A stretch of 11,848 bases of DNA from JBFFSQ01 sp041572275 (GTDB taxonomy: Bacteria; Pseudomonadota; Gammaproteobacteria; SZUA-229), in assembly GCA_041572275.1 (NCBI GenBank), contig JBFFSQ010000083.1:1-11848 (forward strand), given 5' to 3'. Made by a program: the position numbers and the translations under genes. Of the stretch, positions 7,283 to 11,848 are shown one piece after another (positions within the stretch are counted from its first letter, which is position 1; every line of letters starts with the position of its first letter). Under the pieces are notes generated by a model. The model was not told the origin of the DNA, searched no databases, and saw nothing but the letters and a program-made list of their open reading frames with translations.

Positions 7283-7299
7283 TATTGCATCCGGCAATA
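7283..7299 (-). repeat. Hairpin directly upstream of the NUDIX start codon
   Basis: TATTGC and GCAATA are exact complements around a five-base loop (6-5-6), ending four bases before the ATG at 7278. It fills the place of a Shine-Dalgarno sequence, and none is visible otherwise. It could affect translation or be chance. Confidence 0.35.
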
Positions 7300-7362
7300 T
7301 CTTTATTTTTGCTGACAAACTCCAATCAGCCTTGAGGTTCTGCTACAGATGGAACTCATTGT

Positions 7363-7405
7363 ATTATTCAATTCATGGATTACTAATTTCAATGATATAA
7401 ATCAA
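7363..7405 (-). promoter_or_regulatory. Candidate FNR-dependent promoter of the NUDIX-amidase-patatin unit
   Basis: On the minus strand TTGAT-TTAT-ATCAT (7405-7392) matches the FNR consensus TTGAT-N4-ATCAA at nine of ten positions. A weak -10 candidate, AATAAT, lies at 7368-7363. Its predicted start near 7356 puts the box centre at about -42, the position of class II FNR or CRP activation. TTGAAA at 7392-7387 could act as a -35 with an 18-base spacer. The adjacent regulator carries the FNR-type recognition residues. Confidence 0.35.
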
Positions 7406-7743
7406 TATCTATTCTGCCAGAATACGCACAAAAGAAATCAACTGAACCGCTCACCAATTACAGAAACTACTACTTGATACTGTTCTACATAATCATTCAC
7501 TAATACAGAGTTGTTGTGGTTCTATTATTTTTGCATAACAAACACTATACCTTGGGCGAAACCAAAAACTCATCATCAAAGTTACTGTTCATTACATCAA
7601 AAACAACGTTATTTCTTGTCTCTAACTCTATCGATAACTGGACTTATCAATAAAATGTTATAGTCTATTTAAGCACTAAAATAATAGCTATATTAAAGTT
7701 AGCTTTTACACAACGCCCTAGACAGGAATATGGACAGCTACAT

Positions 7744-10467
7744 ATGATGTTACAAAGCCAGGTTAAGTGGCTTAAACACAGAATCCTTATATTCACGATC
7801 CTCGGGATTGTAATTACTGCATCCATTGCTGGTATTTCTGTGGCATTCCCTTTCTATTCTTTTGTTAAAGCCGACAATGACAAAACACTGATCCAGGCCG
7901 CCAAAAATAGAGCGATGTTAATTGAAACCTATCTCAGTGGTTTACACAACATTGCTTCTTTAGTAACCACTCGTACTTATGCACGCCAGCAAATGGAAAA
8001 ATATCTAAAGGGTGTGATGGGACAACAGGAACTTGAATATTCAATATCACCAATATTAGGTGATGCAATGCAATTATTACCTGAGTTAATTGCAATCATA
8101 CGTCACGATCCACAAGGCCAGCCACTGGTCCATGTGGGAACACCATTTCGCGGAGCCACATGGACGATCCCGAGTAATAACATTGACCAACCCCAGGTCA
8201 ATGGCCCAGTCATGCTTGACAAGAAATATTATATATATGTCACAGCTCCCGTTTTCAATCGCAAGAACGAAAATCTGGGTACAGATGTACTGGTATTTCA
8301 GTTAACTGAAATACAGAAAATCATTCAGGATCCCAATGCTTTAGGTACCACTGGCAGTGTTAGTCTGGGATGGTTAGACGACGTAAGCTTACATTTATTT
8401 TTCAATCCGAAAGGCCGTAAAACGCATACCCAGCCTGATGACTCTTACTCACCGTTAAGTAAAGCCCTAAAACAGGCTATCGATGGAAAAACAGGTATTC
8501 TGATCGGCAGTACAAGCGCAAACAATAGTTATATGACCGCATATAGCCCGGTTGCTCGTTCTAACTGGGGACTTGCCGTAACCATGTCGACATCGGAGTT
8601 ATATTCATCTGTTAAACGTCAGATGTTATTTACCGGCGGCATGATGTTATTGCTAATCCTTATCGGGACAGTTGCCACATTTAATATGATACGGTCGTTA
8701 TCAGGTAAGATTCTTTTACATTCTGATGAACTGGAACATCAAATTGATGAAAAAACATCAGAGTTACAACGTGCTAACCGATCACTGCAAGCACTCAATG
8801 CAGTTAATGAAGTACTGGTCCGCGCATCATCCGAATCAGATTTACTGGAAGAAATATGTCGGATCATTGTTGATATCGCAGGCTTTAATCTTGCCTGGAT
8901 TGGATTACGAGAAGGTAAAGACAAACAATATGTCCAGGCAGCAAAGCAGTATTGCTGCGATGCCAGTTGCCTCGACATGAGCCAACTATTAAACGATAAC
9001 CTGGCCTGGCTAAAGTCTCCTGGTGGCGTAGCCTTACAAACGGGAAAACCATCAGTTTGCACAGACATTTCAACATCTAACTGTTTTAGCCAGTACTGGC
9101 AGAAAACCTGTAGTATTGATTGTGATGCTGTAGCTGGATTTCCACTGATTGTGGGAGAAAGTACTTTAGGTGTGCTTCTGGTATATGCGTCAGCAGCCGA
9201 TGCCTTTGAAGATGAACAATTGAGCCTGATGCAACGCCTAGCAGATAACCTGGCATTCGGTCTAATTGCCTTACGCGATAAATCTGGCCGTCAGAAGTTA
9301 CAGCGACAGTTGTTACAGGCACAAAAAATGGAAGCTATCGGTCAGTTAACCGGTGGAATAGCTCACGATTTCAACAATATTCTTGCCTCAATATTAGGTT
9401 ATACCGAATTATTGCAGGCTATTTCTCAGACTGAACTAAATAACCCAAAAGCTCACGAGTACCTCAGCCGTATCGAACAATCAGGCATGCGAGCACGTGA
9501 CCTGGTTGCTCAGATGTTAGCATTCAGTCGTGGTGGAAGCAGTGAATCACAACCACTGCTACTGGAGCCCATGGTAAAAGATGCATTAAAAATGCTCCAT
9601 TCCACACTGCCTTCGAGTATAGAGCTGTATACCCACATAGAAGACCAACTGACAACAGTGATGATGGATCCTGTGCAATTTCATCAGTTAATGATGAATC
9701 TTTGTATTAATGCACGAGATGCCATGTCGGGTGTTGGCACCATCGACATTACGATTCGCCGAGTAGAAATACATAATAAAGAATGTGCATCCTGCTACAG
9801 GAGCTTAAATGGTGAATTCGAAGAACTTATTGTTAAAGATTCAGGTAACGGAGTGAGTACCGATGCCCTGGAGCGAATATTTGAACCATTCTTCACCACT
9901 AAGGATGTAGGTAAAGGTACCGGCATGGGTTTGTCTATGGTGCACGGCATCATGCATGAACATGGTGGTCATATCCTGGTTGATTCAGTTGCGGGTAGAG
10001 GAACCAGCTTTCACCTGCTATTCCCAATCATCTCTGCATCTAATAATTCTGATCATACAGAACTCAAAGACAGTATCGCTATTGATAACCCAGACAACTC
10101 AACTGTCAAACATATTCTAGTTGTAGATGATGATGAAATGGTTGCTGAATTTGAAAAAGAACTGCTCACTAAACGGGGTTACCAGGTCACCATAAAACAC
10201 AACAGTCAGGAAGCTCTTGAACTGTTTAGTAATAACTCAAAGCAGTTTGATCTGGTACTAACAGACCAGACGATGCCAGGAATGACAGGCGTAGAAATGT
10301 CACAGAAAATTTTAGCTCTGGCACCAAAAACACCGATTATACTATGCACAGGGTTTAGTGAATATGTCGACGAAAAAAGCGCTAAAAAAATGGGCATTCA
10401 TGCATTTTTGAACAAACCGATTGATATTCAGAAACTACTCGACGCTATCAACAAAATACAAAAATAG
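7744..10467 (+). CDS. Membrane hybrid sensor histidine kinase (sensor-GAF-HisKA-HATPase-receiver)
   Basis: 907 residues. TM1 at about 14-36 and TM2 at about 294-316 enclose a periplasmic sensor region (40-290) that looks like a Cache-type domain. A coiled coil (325-352) leads to a GAF domain (355-510) with eight Cys (372, 404, 405, 409, 439, 447, 456, 460). The HisKA H-box GGIAHDFNN has phosphorylated His541. The ATPase domain has the N-box NLCINARDAM (652-661), DSGNGV, FEPFFTTK and GKGTGMGLS (723-731), plus a small CASC insertion (681-684) before the G1 box. The C-terminal receiver (789-907) has acidic residues near 795-797, phospho-acceptor Asp841 and Lys881. It should autophosphorylate and pass phosphate to its own receiver; no output regulator lies nearby, so a phosphotransfer protein or partner elsewhere is expected. 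Start is ATG 7744 or 7747; only a weak GGA lies at 7732-7734. The ligand is unknown. Confidence 0.92.
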   Translation: MMLQSQVKWLKHRILIFTILGIVITASIAGISVAFPFYSFVKADNDKTLIQAAKNRAMLIETYLSGLHNIASLVTTRTYARQQMEKYLKGVMGQQELEYSISPILGDAMQLLPELIAIIRHDPQGQPLVHVGTPFRGATWTIPSNNIDQPQVNGPVMLDKKYYIYVTAPVFNRKNENLGTDVLVFQLTEIQKIIQDPNALGTTGSVSLGWLDDVSLHLFFNPKGRKTHTQPDDSYSPLSKALKQAIDGKTGILIGSTSANNSYMTAYSPVARSNWGLAVTMSTSELYSSVKRQMLFTGGMMLLLILIGTVATFNMIRSLSGKILLHSDELEHQIDEKTSELQRANRSLQALNAVNEVLVRASSESDLLEEICRIIVDIAGFNLAWIGLREGKDKQYVQAAKQYCCDASCLDMSQLLNDNLAWLKSPGGVALQTGKPSVCTDISTSNCFSQYWQKTCSIDCDAVAGFPLIVGESTLGVLLVYASAADAFEDEQLSLMQRLADNLAFGLIALRDKSGRQKLQRQLLQAQKMEAIGQLTGGIAHDFNNILASILGYTELLQAISQTELNNPKAHEYLSRIEQSGMRARDLVAQMLAFSRGGSSESQPLLLEPMVKDALKMLHSTLPSSIELYTHIEDQLTTVMMDPVQFHQLMMNLCINARDAMSGVGTIDITIRRVEIHNKECASCYRSLNGEFEELIVKDSGNGVSTDALERIFEPFFTTKDVGKGTGMGLSMVHGIMHEHGGHILVDSVAGRGTSFHLLFPIISASNNSDHTELKDSIAIDNPDNSTVKHILVVDDDEMVAEFEKELLTKRGYQVTIKHNSQEALELFSNNSKQFDLVLTDQTMPGMTGVEMSQKILALAPKTPIILCTGFSEYVDEKSAKKMGIHAFLNKPIDIQKLLDAINKIQK

Positions 10468-10505
10468 ACTCTGTAAAAACCCAACTCATACCTACAAGCA
10501 CTAGA

Positions 10506-11378
10506 TTAAAAATTATCTACCAGGCTTTCCACCAGACTATCTTGTAGTAAAAATTCTGCATCACCGCTAAAGAAATGATCTGCACCTTCTAAAACGGTAA
10601 CTTTGATATTTTTACTACGTAATTTTTCTATCCAGTTACTTGGAGCATACGAATCATGATCACCAATTATCACCTGGGTTTTGATTGGCAATGTAGAAAT
10701 ACGTTCTAATAAATATGTATCTGACCAGCTAGCATAAGACAAAAAGTTTTCCGGTGTGGTTTCATAACTACGATCACAGAAACCAAGCGTATATTTCTGG
10801 TTTTTATTTACAGATGACTTAACTTCTTGTCTAGCTTGCTTGATCTCATTTCTGGTCTGCTCGAGCTTATAATTATTCCATACTGTCACAGGACTCACTG
10901 CAATCAAGGATTTAATTACAGGTTCAGTCTTATTTTGAAGATAGTTAATTAATTGCATATTACCCGAACTGTGCCCGACCAGGACAATAGATTGATAGCC
11001 CTGTTTCTTTAACCATTCTATCCATTGATTAATTTCCACATTATCACTATTGAGATTGTGAGTATGGAGAGAATCACAGTTGAGGCTTTGTTTACGTCTA
11101 TTAATATTCAGTGACAAGGTGGGTGCCAGCACAGAATAATCATTATTAAGCAGCTCATCAACGATATATCGCACTGTACTAAACTCATTACTTTGTAAGA
11201 AGCCATGTAAAACCAGTACTACCGGCCTATCTGGATTATTCGGGTAATATTCAGCTGTTGCTGTAAGTTGATTGGGTAATTGCAGCTGAATTTCTTTTGC
11301 CTGAATTGAGAAAAAAGGTACACACAATATTAGCAATAAAATATATCGACTCATGTTTCCGTAGCAAAAAGTCTTCAT
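10506..11378 (-). CDS. Secreted alpha/beta hydrolase
   Basis: 290 residues. A signal peptide is clear (hydrophobic run about 12-24, likely cut after SIQA near residue 27), so the enzyme acts in the periplasm or outside. The alpha/beta-hydrolase fold shows VLVLHGF (54-60, oxyanion loop), nucleophile Ser137 in GHSSG, acid Asp240 in GDHDSYAP and His268 in GADHFF, a complete triad. Residues 165-225 form a helical cap. The substrate cannot be read from the sequence; esterase, lipase or peptidase-like activity is possible. ATG at 11378 has AGGATGG upstream; an internal ATG at 11354 would give a more compact signal peptide but a poorer ribosome site. It converges with the kinase gene across only 38 bases, with no hairpin terminator seen between them. 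Two strong palindromes lie 50-91 bases upstream and may control it. Confidence 0.85.
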   Translation of the reverse strand: MKTFCYGNMSRYILLLILCVPFFSIQAKEIQLQLPNQLTATAEYYPNNPDRPVVLVLHGFLQSNEFSTVRYIVDELLNNDYSVLAPTLSLNINRRKQSLNCDSLHTHNLNSDNVEINQWIEWLKKQGYQSIVLVGHSSGNMQLINYLQNKTEPVIKSLIAVSPVTVWNNYKLEQTRNEIKQARQEVKSSVNKNQKYTLGFCDRSYETTPENFLSYASWSDTYLLERISTLPIKTQVIIGDHDSYAPSNWIEKLRSKNIKVTVLEGADHFFSGDAEFLLQDSLVESLVDNF

Positions 11379-11427
11379 TGAAAAACCATCCTATCTTTGT
11401 AATCAAGATTTAATCAGTCAGGTTACA

Positions 11428-11448
11428 ATATCACTAATAGAGTGATAT
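11428..11448. repeat. Perfect inverted repeat, 8-5-8
   Basis: ATATCACT and AGTGATAT are exact complements around AATAG. It lies 50 bases before the hydrolase start and two bases from the next palindrome. It could be an operator for a dimeric regulator or a leader hairpin. Confidence 0.55.
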
Positions 11449-11450
11449 CG

Positions 11451-11469
11451 ATTATTCTTTAAGAATAAT
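11451..11469. repeat. Perfect inverted repeat, 9-1-9
   Basis: ATTATTCTT and AAGAATAAT are exact complements around one T. A smaller palindrome, AGAATAATTCT (11462-11472), overlaps its right half, giving alternating GAAT/ATTC steps like an extended operator. No GC stem or adjacent T-run suggests a terminator on the minus strand. Confidence 0.55.
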
Positions 11470-11541
11470 TCTAAGTCCGTGTGGATTATTATTTTTTTAG
11501 TATAGCTCAATATACATACATATCATGGATCAATTGACAGA

Positions 11542-11848
11542 TTACTCTGCTGCACCAGTGTTCGATTTAGATTCATGCTTAAAGATAACCAGATGATCTA
11601 TATCCAGGCGAATACCGATACTTTCATTGATTTTATGGTCATGATGACTGGGCGCTAGACATAGCACTTCAACACCCGATGGCATACGCAGATTGTACAT
11701 GAACTCGGCACCACGAAATGCCTTATCAATGATGATGGCCTGATCAGTTGCATTATCATCATGTATTACATCATCAGGACGAATCAGCACATCAACAGGG
11801 CAACCAGGCTTACAGCCTAACGGTAATTCACCCGTAATCTCACCCAAA
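11542..11848 (-). CDS. ABC transporter ATP-binding protein, C-terminal TOBE domain (partial)
   Basis: Only the last 101 or so codons are in the window; the ATPase domain lies beyond the right edge and the true start is not visible. The segment has the TOBE_2 pattern of importers for iron, sulfate, spermidine or sugars: VDVLIRPDDVIHDD, then an AFRGAEFMYNLRMPSG strand pair and a PSHHDH segment followed by IGIRLDIDHLVIF. The paired PSHHDH and RPDD features suggest the Fe(III)/FbpC-like branch, but from the C-terminus alone the substrate is uncertain. TOBE domains shape the regulatory part of the ATPase dimer at the inner membrane. The gene ends 163 bases before the hydrolase start on the same strand, so readthrough is possible; no terminator hairpin is obvious after the stop. 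Confidence 0.8.
   Translation of the reverse strand, partial: LGEITGELPLGCKPGCPVDVLIRPDDVIHDDNATDQAIIIDKAFRGAEFMYNLRMPSGVEVLCLAPSHHDHKINESIGIRLDIDHLVIFKHESKSNTGAAE

Larger units (their letters stand above)
7279..7743. other. Divergent intergenic region, about 465 bases
   Basis: AT-rich, with no coding frame I trust. It holds the hairpin and FNR-like site on the minus-strand side. Toward the kinase gene, TATAGT at 7659-7664 is a fair -10 without a good -35, and an AT-rich, partly symmetrical stretch covers about 7680-7710. The rest shows nothing clear. Confidence 0.5.

Noticed and set aside
10468..10505. Bidirectional terminator between the convergent kinase and hydrolase genes
   Set aside because: No stem of useful length is visible in these 38 bases.

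Overview
The window looks like a chromosomal segment of a gammaproteobacterium of moderate, slightly AT-rich composition. The DUF6502/DUF5666 pair, the Crp/Fnr-type regulator and the hybrid histidine kinase point that way. The assignment rests on protein resemblance only and does not reach genus level. No tRNA, rRNA, transposase, integrase, phage structural gene or CRISPR array was seen.

Layout: (1) 1-1608, minus strand: a DUF6502 protein followed, with a 4-base overlap, by a DUF5666-type lipoprotein that runs off the left edge. (2) 1609-1990: intergenic region between divergent genes, with a near-consensus minus-strand promoter, a strong but oddly placed Shine-Dalgarno sequence and a perfect 8-3-8 inverted repeat. 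(3) 1991-2695, plus strand: an FNR-like regulator with a CxxC start but without FNR's third N-terminal cysteine. (4) 7278 down to 2833, minus strand: a tight three-gene unit (gaps of 20 and 25 bases) coding for a NUDIX domain fused to a helical and four-helix membrane module, a zinc N-acetylmuramoyl-L-alanine amidase without a signal peptide, and a patatin-like phospholipase with about six membrane helices inserted between its catalytic Ser and Asp. (5) 7279-7743: intergenic, with a near-consensus FNR box placed to serve the three-gene unit. (6) 7744-10467, plus strand: a membrane hybrid sensor kinase with periplasmic sensor, GAF, HisKA, HATPase and receiver domains. (7) 10506-11378, minus strand: a secreted alpha/beta hydrolase, with two back-to-back perfect palindromes upstream. 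(8) 11542 to the right edge, minus strand: the C-terminal TOBE part of an ABC transporter ATPase.

The three-gene unit is the most interesting part. It joins a probable nucleotide-processing or nucleotide-sensing membrane protein to two enzymes that would attack the cell envelope, one on peptidoglycan and one on phospholipid. The component folds are well supported by motifs. A joint role, whether controlled lysis, defence-like envelope damage or envelope remodelling, is inference. The FNR-like regulator beside it and the FNR-like site upstream suggest possible oxygen or redox control. The kinase, hydrolase and ABC gene look like independent housekeeping or accessory functions.
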